Shown here: piece by piece, positions 1 to 7,740 of the stretch
Position numbering within the stretch: position 1 is the stretch's first letter
Layout of the letters: the number at the start of each line of letters is the position of its first letter
Origin: Longimonas halophila
GTDB lineage: Bacteria; Bacteroidota; Rhodothermia; Rhodothermales; Salinibacteraceae
Length of the DNA stretch: 64,000 nt
NCBI RefSeq assembly: GCF_002554705.1
Contig: NZ_PDEP01000009.1
Span: forward strand, 62,001-126,000
Direction: 5' to 3'
Made by a program: the position numbers and the translations under genes
Notes under the pieces: model-generated
The model's database searches: none
What the model saw: the letters and a program-made list of their open reading frames with translations, nothing else
What the model was told of the DNA's origin: nothing

Positions 1-213
1 CGTTTTGGCAGCCTCGTGCGCCGCGTCGAGTGCCTTCTCAACATCGGCTTTGCGCGAGCGCGCTACGCGGCAGAAGGGCTTGCCGTCAACAGGCGATACG
101 TTGTCGAAATACTCCCCGCCCTCGGGCTCGACAAACTCGCCACCAATGAAGTTGTGATAGGTATCCTTAAACGTAGGCCGATCGTAGGCTTTTTTCTCTT
201 GTACAGCTTCCAT
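1..213 (-). CDS. Aldehyde dehydrogenase, N-terminal part (cut by window edge)
   Basis: The minus strand from the ATG at 213 reads 71 codons without a stop to the window edge. The peptide begins MEAVQEKKAYDRPTF and contains NFIGGEFVEP and FDNVSPVDGKPF, the usual start of NAD(P)-dependent aldehyde dehydrogenases of the AldB/AcoD type (cofactor domain; the catalytic Cys and Glu lie outside the window). These enzymes oxidise aldehydes to carboxylates. The gene is divergent from an AraC-type regulator, a common arrangement for inducible aldehyde or alcohol oxidation. Substrate cannot be told from this fragment. Family call is firm; the exact subfamily is not. Confidence 0.85.
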   Translation of the reverse strand, partial: MEAVQEKKAYDRPTFKDTYHNFIGGEFVEPEGGEYFDNVSPVDGKPFCRVARSRKADVEKALDAAHEAAKT

Positions 214-284
214 AGCAACGGTGTGGATCGATGAAGGTGGAAAACAACGGGCAAGCTCTGCTTCGTCCTCAGTTAACACGTACC

Positions 285-318
285 CGGAACCGCTTCCAAA
301 GTTTGGAACCGCTTCCAA
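285..318. promoter_or_regulatory. Tandem operator-like sites between aldehyde dehydrogenase and AraC genes
   Basis: The 14-mer GGAACCGCTTCCAA occurs twice, at 286-299 and 305-318, 19 bp apart. Each copy is nearly palindromic (GGAA-CCGC-TTCC). The second copy, read from 304, is TGGAACCGCTTCCA, which fits the LacI/GalR-family operator pattern TGNAANCGNTTNCA at every fixed position; the first has one mismatch. Alternatively, direct repeats spaced about two helical turns are also what AraC-family proteins bind, and an araC gene starts at 463. The sites lie 72-105 bp upstream of the dehydrogenase start. Repeat and symmetry are directly visible; the binding protein is inference. Confidence 0.55.
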
Positions 319-462
319 CTAAACGTGACACGAAGTGCAGCGATAGGAGCAGACGAAGCGTTCTTAACATCGCCTTCGCAACGACAATTCACTTGTTAAA
401 TTTTCCCAATCTGTTGTATATTTCTATCAATCCGCTGTATGTGCGTTCTTCTTTAGGATGTT

Positions 463-1443
463 ATGGCTGATATGGACCCATTCGAGGCCATCCGTGCGGC
501 GCATCCGCCCACCGACCTCATCGAGAATCGAACGACCTTCGGCGGACCCGATGCTGAGCTGTCCATCTACGACACGTACAACGAAGCTACGCATGTACGG
601 CTTCAGCGCTCGCATCCACTCATCTGCGGCATGATTCGCGGCAAAAAGGTGATGCACGTTGAATCTAACGAAACGGCGCTGCCGCATGAGGAGGCAGACG
701 ACGCCCCCACGATGATTGCGGATGCGCCCTTTGACTTTATGCCGCACGAAACGCTCATTGTGCCGTCGGGACAGCCGGTGTACATCGACTTTCCGGAGGC
801 GGCGCCCGATGCGCCCACGACCTGCCTTACGGTCGAGATCGACCGCGACCGCATTCAGCAGGTGGTCGACCGCATGAACGAGCACATGCCACGAACGCCC
901 GAGTCGGGGGCATGGACGTACGACGACCTGCGTCCACAGCACTACCGCCACCTGCCCGATGTGGACGAGACGGCGCGACGCCTGGTGCGTGTGTTCACCG
1001 AAGACCGTCCGTACAAAGACACGCTCATTGATTTGGGCATCACCGAACTGGTGGTGCGGCTGCTTCGAACGGAGGCGCGCACGCTGCTCCTGGTGCACAG
1101 CGAGGAGGCAGCAGATGCCAACGGACTGGCGGCAGCTATCGAGTACATCAAGCAGCATTTGCACCGCCGCATCACCATCGACGAGGTCGCCAACGCCGCG
1201 TGCATGAGCACCTCCAGCCTCTACCGGTATTTTCGGAATGAGATGGGCTGCACGCCGCTTCAGTTCATCACCACCTGCCGCATCCGCCACGCCAAAACCC
1301 TGCTACGCGCCCCTGAGCAGTCGGTAACGTCTGTCGCGTACGAATTGGGCTTTTCGGATGTCAGTCATTTCATCCACACCTTTCGGGATGCGGAGGGCTG
1401 CACGCCCGGCACGTATCAGCAGCGCCATGCGCCGGACGCGTAG
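463..1443 (+). CDS. AraC-family transcriptional regulator
   Basis: A 326-aa protein. Residues 1-210 form an N-terminal sensing domain of the AraC_N type (LIVPSGQPVYIDFP near 98-111). The C-terminal 110 residues hold two helix-turn-helix motifs: ITIDEVANAACMSTSSLYRYF near 237-257 and SVTSVAYELGFSDVSHFIHTF near 287-307, followed by the typical CTPGTY. The start at 463 has an AGGA a few bases upstream. It is divergent from an aldehyde dehydrogenase gene and probably controls it, possibly through the repeats at 285-318. It ends 7 bp from the convergent biotin carboxylase gene. The inducer is unknown. Confidence 0.88.
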   Translation: MADMDPFEAIRAAHPPTDLIENRTTFGGPDAELSIYDTYNEATHVRLQRSHPLICGMIRGKKVMHVESNETALPHEEADDAPTMIADAPFDFMPHETLIVPSGQPVYIDFPEAAPDAPTTCLTVEIDRDRIQQVVDRMNEHMPRTPESGAWTYDDLRPQHYRHLPDVDETARRLVRVFTEDRPYKDTLIDLGITELVVRLLRTEARTLLLVHSEEAADANGLAAAIEYIKQHLHRRITIDEVANAACMSTSSLYRYFRNEMGCTPLQFITTCRIRHAKTLLRAPEQSVTSVAYELGFSDVSHFIHTFRDAEGCTPGTYQQRHAPDA

Positions 1444-1450
1444 CGGCACG

Positions 1451-2962
1451 CTACCGGATGTGTCGTCGGCGTCGGCGCCACGGGCGTCCGTTCGAGGCAG
1501 TGGTCTCGGTGAGGTCTAGATCCGATTCGCTGCGTGCGTGGGCTTCGGACACAGCGGCAAGCGCGGCGTACAGATCGAACGTGGCATCGCTGGGGTGCAG
1601 GGCTGCGGGATCGAAGTGGGTGTCTACGAAGTGGGTTGAGAACTGCCCCGAGCAGAACGCCTCGTGCTGCATCGCAAACTGGCAGAATGGGATGGTGGTG
1701 TGCATCCCCGCGATTTCGTACTCGTGTAGCGCACGCCGCATCCGCCGGATAGCGTGGTCGCGGTCGCTACCCCACGTAACCAGCTTGCTGATCATGGGGT
1801 CGTAGTGGATGAGCACCTCGCCGCCTTCTTCGACGCCTGCATCAACGCGTACGCCCACGCCAGACGGGGCGGCATGGCGCAGGAGCGGTCCGGGATCGGG
1901 CAGGAAGTTTTCGGTGGGATTCTCGGCATAGACGCGGCACTCAATGGAGTGGCCGTCAATGGTGAGGTCGTCTTGCGTATAGCCGAGCGGCTCGCCCGCC
2001 GCCACACGGATCTGCTCGGCCACCAGGTCGATGCCGGTAATTGCTTCGGTGACCGGGTGCTCGACCTGTAGGCGCGTGTTCATCTCCATAAAGTAGAAGT
2101 TGAGCTCGGCGTCCACCAGAAACTCGACGGTGCCCGCGTTCACATAGCCGCAGGCTTCGGCAGCGGCGACGGCGGCCTCGCCCATTTCCTGGCGTTTTTC
2201 GGGCGTCAGGATGGAGGACGGCGCCTCTTCGATCACTTTCTGATGGCGGCGCTGGATGGAGCACTCGCGCTCAAACAGGTGGATGGTGTGGCCGTGCGTA
2301 TCCGCCAGAATCTGAAACTCAATGTGACGCGGCTGATCGATGTACTTCTCCACAAACACGCGTCCGTCGCCAAACGCGTTCTGGGCCTCGCTCTGCGCCA
2401 TCTGCATGGCCCGCTCAAAGTTGCTTGGATCGCGCACGATGCGCATGCCTTTGCCGCCTCCGCCTGCTGCCGCCTTAATGAGCACCGGGTAGCCAATCTC
2501 CTCTGCTTTCTGAGCGGCGGTCTCGACATGTTCGACCGCATTGGGCGTACCCGGCGCCATGGGCACACCGGCCTCTTTCATGAGCGTGCGGGCTGCCGTT
2601 TTGTCGCCCATCGCGCGGATGGCCTCAGGGGACGGCCCGATGAACGTGAGACCGGCATCGGCACAGGCTTCGGCAAAGTCGGCATTCTCTGACAGAAAGC
2701 CATAGCCGGGGTGCACGGCATCGGCACCGCTGCGGGCGGCTACGTCGAGCAGGGCCTGCATATCCAAATACGACTCACTGGCAGCCGCCGGACCGATGTG
2801 GTAGGCTTCGTCGGCCAGGCGTACATGCGGGGCGCGGCGGTCGGGGGTGCTGTATACGGCCACGGTGCGCACGCCCAGTTCCTGGCAGGTACGCATCACG
2901 CGCATCGCGATTTCGCCGCGATTGGCAACGAGGACTGTGTTGATCGAAGAGGAATCCGTCAT
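1451..2962 (-). CDS. accC: Biotin carboxylase subunit of an acyl-CoA carboxylase
   Basis: A 503-aa ATP-grasp enzyme that carboxylates biotin on a carrier protein using ATP and bicarbonate, the first half-reaction of acetyl- or propionyl-CoA carboxylase. The N-terminal VLVANRGEIAMRV, the glycine loop AAGGGGKGM (165-173), and EMNTRLQVEHPVTE (293-306) with its catalytic Glu and metal ligands are intact. It is about 50 residues longer than a plain AccC (near 450) and ends in a short basic tail (RRRRRHIR), so it may belong with propionyl- or methylcrotonyl-CoA carboxylases. No biotin carrier or carboxyltransferase gene lies nearby, and no biotinyl domain is present in the protein. Confidence 0.85.
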   Translation of the reverse strand: MTDSSSINTVLVANRGEIAMRVMRTCQELGVRTVAVYSTPDRRAPHVRLADEAYHIGPAAASESYLDMQALLDVAARSGADAVHPGYGFLSENADFAEACADAGLTFIGPSPEAIRAMGDKTAARTLMKEAGVPMAPGTPNAVEHVETAAQKAEEIGYPVLIKAAAGGGGKGMRIVRDPSNFERAMQMAQSEAQNAFGDGRVFVEKYIDQPRHIEFQILADTHGHTIHLFERECSIQRRHQKVIEEAPSSILTPEKRQEMGEAAVAAAEACGYVNAGTVEFLVDAELNFYFMEMNTRLQVEHPVTEAITGIDLVAEQIRVAAGEPLGYTQDDLTIDGHSIECRVYAENPTENFLPDPGPLLRHAAPSGVGVRVDAGVEEGGEVLIHYDPMISKLVTWGSDRDHAIRRMRRALHEYEIAGMHTTIPFCQFAMQHEAFCSGQFSTHFVDTHFDPAALHPSDATFDLYAALAAVSEAHARSESDLDLTETTASNGRPWRRRRRHIR

Positions 2963-3008
2963 TTCGTCGGTACACCCAGCTGTGGCATGAAATATGTGAT
3001 TTAGCTAT

Positions 3009-3042
3009 GGATGCATATAGTGCATCCTACCGTGATGCATCC
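3009..3042. promoter_or_regulatory. Inverted repeat and third half-site in the accC/dnaJ divergent region
   Basis: GGATGCA-TATAG-TGCATCC is a perfect 7-bp inverted repeat with a 5-bp spacer at 3009-3027. A further TGCATCC half-site stands at 3036-3042, exactly 15 bp after the previous one. All three lie between the biotin carboxylase start (2962, minus) and the DnaJ-like start (3084, plus). The arrangement looks like an operator for one or both genes. No regulator can be named. Confidence 0.4.
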
Positions 3043-3083
3043 TGCATGCGCGCCCGTTGCACAACACACCTGCTTCCGAGTCT

Positions 3084-4031
3084 ATGGCGAACACAACCTA
3101 CTACGACACCTTGGGCGTCGAGGAAGATGCGTCGGCGCGTGAGATAAAGAAAGCATACCGCCGCCTCGCACGCAAGCACCATCCCGACCGTAATCCCGAC
3201 GACCCCGACGCTGAAGAGCGCTTCAAGAAAATTCAAGAAGCCTACTCGGTGCTTTCCGACGAGGAGAAGCGCCAGCAGTACGATGCCCAGCGCCGCAATC
3301 CATTTGGCGGCCAGGGGTTTGGCGGATCTGGATTTGGCCAGGGCGGCAACGGGCGTCGGCAGCGCGTGAACATCAATCAGGAGTTTGGTCAGGGCGGCCT
3401 GGGCGACATTTTTGAGAGCTTCTTTGGCGGAGGCGGCGTCGGAGGTCGAGCACAACGGGGCGGACGCGACCCGTTTTCGCAGGCCCAGCAGCAACAGCAC
3501 CGGCAGCGCCGCCGTCAGCCCCAGACGCGCGATGCGGAAACGCGCCTGCACCTCTCCTTCGACGAGGCGCTTGAAGGGGGACGCCAGACCGTGGAGCTGC
3601 CCTCGGGCGAGTCGATTCGCCTGCGCATCCCCAAAGGAGTCCGTTCGGGCTATAAGATTCGCCTGCGCGGACGCGGACCGACCGGTCCTGCTGGAAAACG
3701 AGGCGATCTGTACGTAACCTTCGAGGTGGGCGACCACCCACGTTACCGGCGCGAGGGCAACGACCTGCACCTCACTGAAACGGTCTCTGCACTCGACGCC
3801 ATGCTTGGCACCAAGCGGCGCATCCCCACCCCGTACGGGCAGAACATTAGCGTGACGATTCCAGCGGGCACACAGCCGGATGAAAAGCTGCGTCTGCGGG
3901 GCCAGGGGGTCAAGACGGAGAACGAGACGGGCGACCTGTATGTGCATGTTGATGTGCACATCCCTGACAACTTGACTGAGGACCAGCGCAAGGTGCTCAA
4001 AGCGGCTGCCGATGATGCGGGACTGCGGTAG
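3084..4031 (+). CDS. DnaJ-like co-chaperone without zinc finger (CbpA type)
   Basis: A 315-aa class II J-protein. The J domain (1-70) has the HPD motif at 33-35, needed to stimulate DnaK ATPase. A Gly/Phe-rich linker (about 73-145) follows, then a Gln/Arg-rich patch, then the two beta-sandwich substrate-binding domains (from [12 protein letters not shown] onward). The four CxxCxGxG repeats of DnaJ are absent, which makes it a CbpA/DnaJ2 homologue. I use the ATG at 3084, where the J domain begins ([12 protein letters not shown]), not the in-frame ATG 27 bp upstream. Divergent from accC; no dnaK or grpE nearby. Confidence 0.87.
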   Translation: MANTTYYDTLGVEEDASAREIKKAYRRLARKHHPDRNPDDPDAEERFKKIQEAYSVLSDEEKRQQYDAQRRNPFGGQGFGGSGFGQGGNGRRQRVNINQEFGQGGLGDIFESFFGGGGVGGRAQRGGRDPFSQAQQQQHRQRRRQPQTRDAETRLHLSFDEALEGGRQTVELPSGESIRLRIPKGVRSGYKIRLRGRGPTGPAGKRGDLYVTFEVGDHPRYRREGNDLHLTETVSALDAMLGTKRRIPTPYGQNISVTIPAGTQPDEKLRLRGQGVKTENETGDLYVHVDVHIPDNLTEDQRKVLKAAADDAGLR

Positions 4032-4253
4032 TGCTGTGTCAACGGTCATTCTGTACATCGAACCGAGATGGTGACACGTGCAGTGCCGTTCCGAACAGTT
4101 CCCACTGAACGCCAAGGAGATGGTTCGACTCCCGGCTTCGTTGGGGGGATTGATTGCAGAGCAACCATCAAAATGAGGATTAACAGAGCATCAGGGATCC
4201 CGCGAGCACGTCTGTTCAACTCGCCCGGTCGTACCTGAACACACGTACCGCCT

Positions 4254-5483
4254 ATGAATGATGCTGCGCTCTCTCACCTTCGCCCCTCCGATTTGCGTGC
4301 TCTGACGCAGCTTATCAGCGACGCGGTGGTGGGCGGTACCGATGTGGCCGAGGCTGTGCACGCGGCCATTGCGGAGCGCGTGGGCATCCGGTGGATTGAG
4401 CGCGATGCGGAACGCATGGGCGGCATTTCTGGGCTGGTGTACCGGTCGATTCGTGGCATTACGAATGGGGTGGCGCGCGTGTCCGATCGCGTGTTGCACC
4501 GCACCGAGCCGCTTCTCAATGGTGAGGGCAATTCCTCGCGTGAGCGGGATGCGGTGATCGCCATCCTGAATGGGGTGCTGGGCGACCACCTGGCCGCAAC
4601 GGGTAATCCGCTGGCGCTGTCCATGCAATTGCGCCGGGGCGGACAGCCGCTTGTCCTGCATCCGAACCGTGTGGCCGAAGCGCTGCCCCACGCATCCAGC
4701 TATCCTATTGTGTGGATCCACGGCCTGTGCATGAACGATACCCACTGGACGCGCCAGGGCCACAACCATGCCACAGCCGCTGAGCGCGACCTGCCGGTGA
4801 CGTCGGTGATGGTGCGCTACAACACCGGACTACACATCTCAACGAATGGGCAGACGCTGGCTACGCTCCTGGAGCGGCTTGTGGAGGCTTGGCCGCAGCC
4901 GGTAGAGCAGCTGGCGCTGGTGGGCCATAGCATGGGCGGGCTCGTGGCGCGCAGCGCCATCCACTATGCCACCGAGCAGGGGCTGCACTGGCCCCAGCAC
5001 CTGTCGACGCTTGCGTGCCTGGGGACGCCCCATCACGGCGCGCCGTTAGAGCGCGGGGGCGGCTGGATTGACTATCTGTTGGGCACAACAGCGGTGTCGG
5101 CGCCGCTGGCGCGCCTCGGACAGATCCGCAGCGATGGCATCACGGACCTGCGCTACGGCTACCTGCGCGATGCCGACTGGAAGCACCCCAAGGCGCAGCA
5201 GGTGGGCCAGGATACGCGCACCCCCACGCCGCTTCCCCCGCACATCCAACCGTATCTGATGGCCGTCAGCACGGGCACACGCCGGGGCGACATCAAAGAT
5301 CGCATCTTGGGCGATGGCCTGGTGCCGCTGGACAGTGCGCTGGGGTGCCACCCCGATCCCGACCTGGCCCTTCCCGTTCCGCGCGAGCAGCAGTGGGTGG
5401 GATACGACATGAATCACTTCGACTTGCTCGGCGACTACGCAGTCTACCGGGCGCTGCGCACCCATCTGGCGGGCACGCTTTGA
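4254..5483 (+). CDS. Alpha/beta hydrolase, lipase/PGAP1-like
   Basis: A 409-aa protein without a signal peptide. After an unrecognised helical N-terminal region of about 145 residues comes an alpha/beta-hydrolase fold. YPIVWIHGLCMND (150-162) gives the oxyanion-hole region, and ALVGHSMGGLVAR holds the nucleophile elbow with Ser226. Candidate acid and base residues are the Asp of GDGLVPLDSA and the His of YDMNHFDLL. GTPHHGAPLERGG is typical of triacylglycerol lipases and PGAP1-like esterases. The substrate is unknown. It is followed by a methyltransferase gene after about 146 bp. Confidence 0.8.
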   Translation: MNDAALSHLRPSDLRALTQLISDAVVGGTDVAEAVHAAIAERVGIRWIERDAERMGGISGLVYRSIRGITNGVARVSDRVLHRTEPLLNGEGNSSRERDAVIAILNGVLGDHLAATGNPLALSMQLRRGGQPLVLHPNRVAEALPHASSYPIVWIHGLCMNDTHWTRQGHNHATAAERDLPVTSVMVRYNTGLHISTNGQTLATLLERLVEAWPQPVEQLALVGHSMGGLVARSAIHYATEQGLHWPQHLSTLACLGTPHHGAPLERGGGWIDYLLGTTAVSAPLARLGQIRSDGITDLRYGYLRDADWKHPKAQQVGQDTRTPTPLPPHIQPYLMAVSTGTRRGDIKDRILGDGLVPLDSALGCHPDPDLALPVPREQQWVGYDMNHFDLLGDYAVYRALRTHLAGTL

Positions 5484-5629
5484 CGAAAGGGCGGCGCTGC
5501 GTCCTCCAGCAGTGCCAACCAGACGACTTAGCTGTGCTTGACTACAACCACAGAAGCCTGTCTGCTGCAGAAGAACGTGCTGTTTCCTATCTTGCAAATA
5601 CACAGCCTGTCAAGTCGTCTAATACCCGC

Positions 5630-6370
5630 ATGCCTGATACCACTCACCGCCTGTACGATCCCACCTTCGTGTCTGGCCTGTTCGACGAAATGGCGGCCAC
5701 ATATGGCGTGGTGAACTACATCAGTTCGTTTGGATTCTGCAAGCGATGGCGCCTTCAGTGCGTAGATTTGGCTGGTATTGAGCCTGGACACACGGTGTAC
5801 GACCTGATGAGTGGAATGGGGGAATGCTGGCCGCGTATCGATACTCACCTGCAAGGGTGTGGCGCGCTGGTTGGACTCGACATCTCGCCGGTGATGTGCT
5901 CGCGGGCCAAATCGCAAGCTGAGCGCGTTGATGTGCCCACCTCGGTCGTGCGCGACGACGTGCTTACGAATACGCTCCCCACTGCTTCTGCTGACCGGGT
6001 GGTGTCGGCCTTCGGACTCAAAACGTTTTCCCCGGCTCAGCGCGAGACGCTTGCGCGTGAGGTAGCGCGCGTGCTCAAGCCAGGAGGGCGCTTTTCGTTT
6101 CTGGAAATATCGGTGCCGCCTTCCGCTTTGCTACGCATCCCCTACCTGTTGTATCTTCGCGCTGTGATTCCGCACATTGGGCACCTGTTTCTGGGCAACC
6201 CGGCGAACTACCGGCTGCTGGGTATCTACACGACGCGATTTGGAACGAGCCGATCGTTTTATCAGAAGCTTGCGGCCCAGGGGCTGAAGGTACGATACCA
6301 GCGCTTTTTCTTTGGATGTGCGACAGGTGTCACCGGCTACAAACCGGATCCCACTCCGGCAGCGGCGTGA
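5630..6370 (+). CDS. UbiE/MenG-like class I SAM-dependent methyltransferase
   Basis: A 246-aa soluble protein. FDEMAATYGVVNYISSFG near the N-terminus resembles the UbiE/COQ5 entry signature, and VYDLMSGMGECWPRI is the SAM-binding motif I. ARVLKPGGRFSFLEIS is the late Rossmann motif. Motif I (DLMSGMG) differs from the DvacGTG of true menaquinone methyltransferases, so the substrate may not be a quinone. The ATG at 5630 is preferred because the family homology starts there and the upstream frame overlaps the hydrolase gene. Convergent with the APC permease 39 bp downstream. Confidence 0.78.
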   Translation: MPDTTHRLYDPTFVSGLFDEMAATYGVVNYISSFGFCKRWRLQCVDLAGIEPGHTVYDLMSGMGECWPRIDTHLQGCGALVGLDISPVMCSRAKSQAERVDVPTSVVRDDVLTNTLPTASADRVVSAFGLKTFSPAQRETLAREVARVLKPGGRFSFLEISVPPSALLRIPYLLYLRAVIPHIGHLFLGNPANYRLLGIYTTRFGTSRSFYQKLAAQGLKVRYQRFFFGCATGVTGYKPDPTPAAA

Positions 6371-6409
6371 TGGTTATGCAGCATAGCGTTGGCAGTCAAG
6401 TACCCAGCG

Positions 6410-7705
6410 CTATCGCTGCGCCACCGCGTGCCAGATCAGTCCCACCGCAATGAGCGCCAGCCCGGTGGCCCAGACGGCGGGCTCGACCCAGAATGCCAGC
6501 CCAAGGCATCCCACCAGCCCGCCCCACGCTACCGCCCGTGGGTAGAGCCGGTGCTCGGGCGATAGCTGCAGCGCCGAAAGGTTGGTAAGCGCGTAGTAGA
6601 TGAGCACGGTAAACGCGCTGAACGTCCATGTGGTGCGGACGTCGCCGATCAGCGCGAGGCCGAAGATGAGTGCGCCAATCGTGAGAACAGCGACGGTGGG
6701 TGTAGTGCGGGCAGCATTCAGGCGCGTGGTAGCTTCGGGCATGTCGCCGCGGCGGCCCATGGCCAAGAGCACGCGCGAGAGGCCCAGCAGCAGATTCAGC
6801 AGCACGCCCAGCATGGCGGTGCATGCGCCAATGGTAATGACGGCAGTGCCTCCTGGCAGCGCCAGCGCCTGAATCGCCGCTTCGAGGGGCGAGGCTGCAT
6901 CGGTGGCCGCGCCCAGCCCATCGGCGCCAATGGCCGCGACCCCAGTGGCTGCTACGCCGATGTAGAGCACAGTCACCACGATCATGGTCACGACAATGGC
7001 GCGCGGGATGGTGCGTTTGGGGCGTTGCACCTCTTCGCCCAGCGTGGCAATGCGTCCATATCCCGTAAACGCAACGAACATGAGTGCACTGGCATGCAAG
7101 AGGGATGCGAACGGACCTTCGCCAGCAGCCGGGGCAAAGAACGGATCGAAAAACTGCGCGGCCCCGTCGGCGGAGACGGTGGTGGTGAGGCCGCCCAGCA
7201 CAAAATACGCGAGCGTGGCCAGCGTGACCGAGACGATTGCCATGTTTGTCCAGTTCGAGCGGCGGATCCCGCTGAGCACGATACCGGTGAGCACCACAAC
7301 AGCACCCAGCGCCACGGGCACGATCCACGACGCAGGGCCGCCCAGCGCGCCCAGCAGGTAGCCTGCGAATCCGAGTGCGGCGGTAGCGGCCGAGGCGCTC
7401 TTGGCCGCCAGGTACATCCATCCTGCTGTGAAGCCAAATCGAGCGCCCAGATACTCGTATCCATACTCATACGTACCCCCGCTGACGGGGTGATTGGCCG
7501 CCAGTTGGGCGCTGCTAAATGCGTTACATGCCGCCACACATGCTGCAATAGCGATGGCTAGCATGACCGCGGGCCCGGCAATGCCCGCCGCGATGCCAAT
7601 GCTCACGAACACGCCGGTGCCCACCATGGAGCCGAGTCCCAAGAGCACGGCTCCGGGTACGCCGATGGCGCGGACAAGACGAGGGGTATCGTTTGAGGAA
7701 GCCAT
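6410..7705 (-). CDS. APC-superfamily amino acid permease
   Basis: A 431-aa hydrophobic protein with about 12 predicted membrane helices. The first helix carries GLGSMVGTGVFVSIG, the unwound substrate-binding segment of APC transporters, and FVAFTGYGRIATLGEEVQ is the conserved helix 6 region followed by the RPKRTIPRAI loop. It probably imports an amino acid or related amine by proton or sodium symport. It lies 35 bp upstream of nothing else of known function on its strand and downstream of the channel gene, so the two may share a transcript. Substrate specificity cannot be read from the sequence. Confidence 0.85.
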   Translation of the reverse strand: MASSNDTPRLVRAIGVPGAVLLGLGSMVGTGVFVSIGIAAGIAGPAVMLAIAIAACVAACNAFSSAQLAANHPVSGGTYEYGYEYLGARFGFTAGWMYLAAKSASAATAALGFAGYLLGALGGPASWIVPVALGAVVVLTGIVLSGIRRSNWTNMAIVSVTLATLAYFVLGGLTTTVSADGAAQFFDPFFAPAAGEGPFASLLHASALMFVAFTGYGRIATLGEEVQRPKRTIPRAIVVTMIVVTVLYIGVAATGVAAIGADGLGAATDAASPLEAAIQALALPGGTAVITIGACTAMLGVLLNLLLGLSRVLLAMGRRGDMPEATTRLNAARTTPTVAVLTIGALIFGLALIGDVRTTWTFSAFTVLIYYALTNLSALQLSPEHRLYPRAVAWGGLVGCLGLAFWVEPAVWATGLALIAVGLIWHAVAQR

Positions 7706-7740
7706 ATAGATTGGAGATCAGCAAGGGATGCAAAACAGGG

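Noticed and set aside
4112-4145. tRNA-like T-arm wording (GGTTCGACTCCCGG) after the DnaJ-like gene
   Set aside because: The T stem pairs at only two positions and no acceptor, D or anticodon arm can be built around it.
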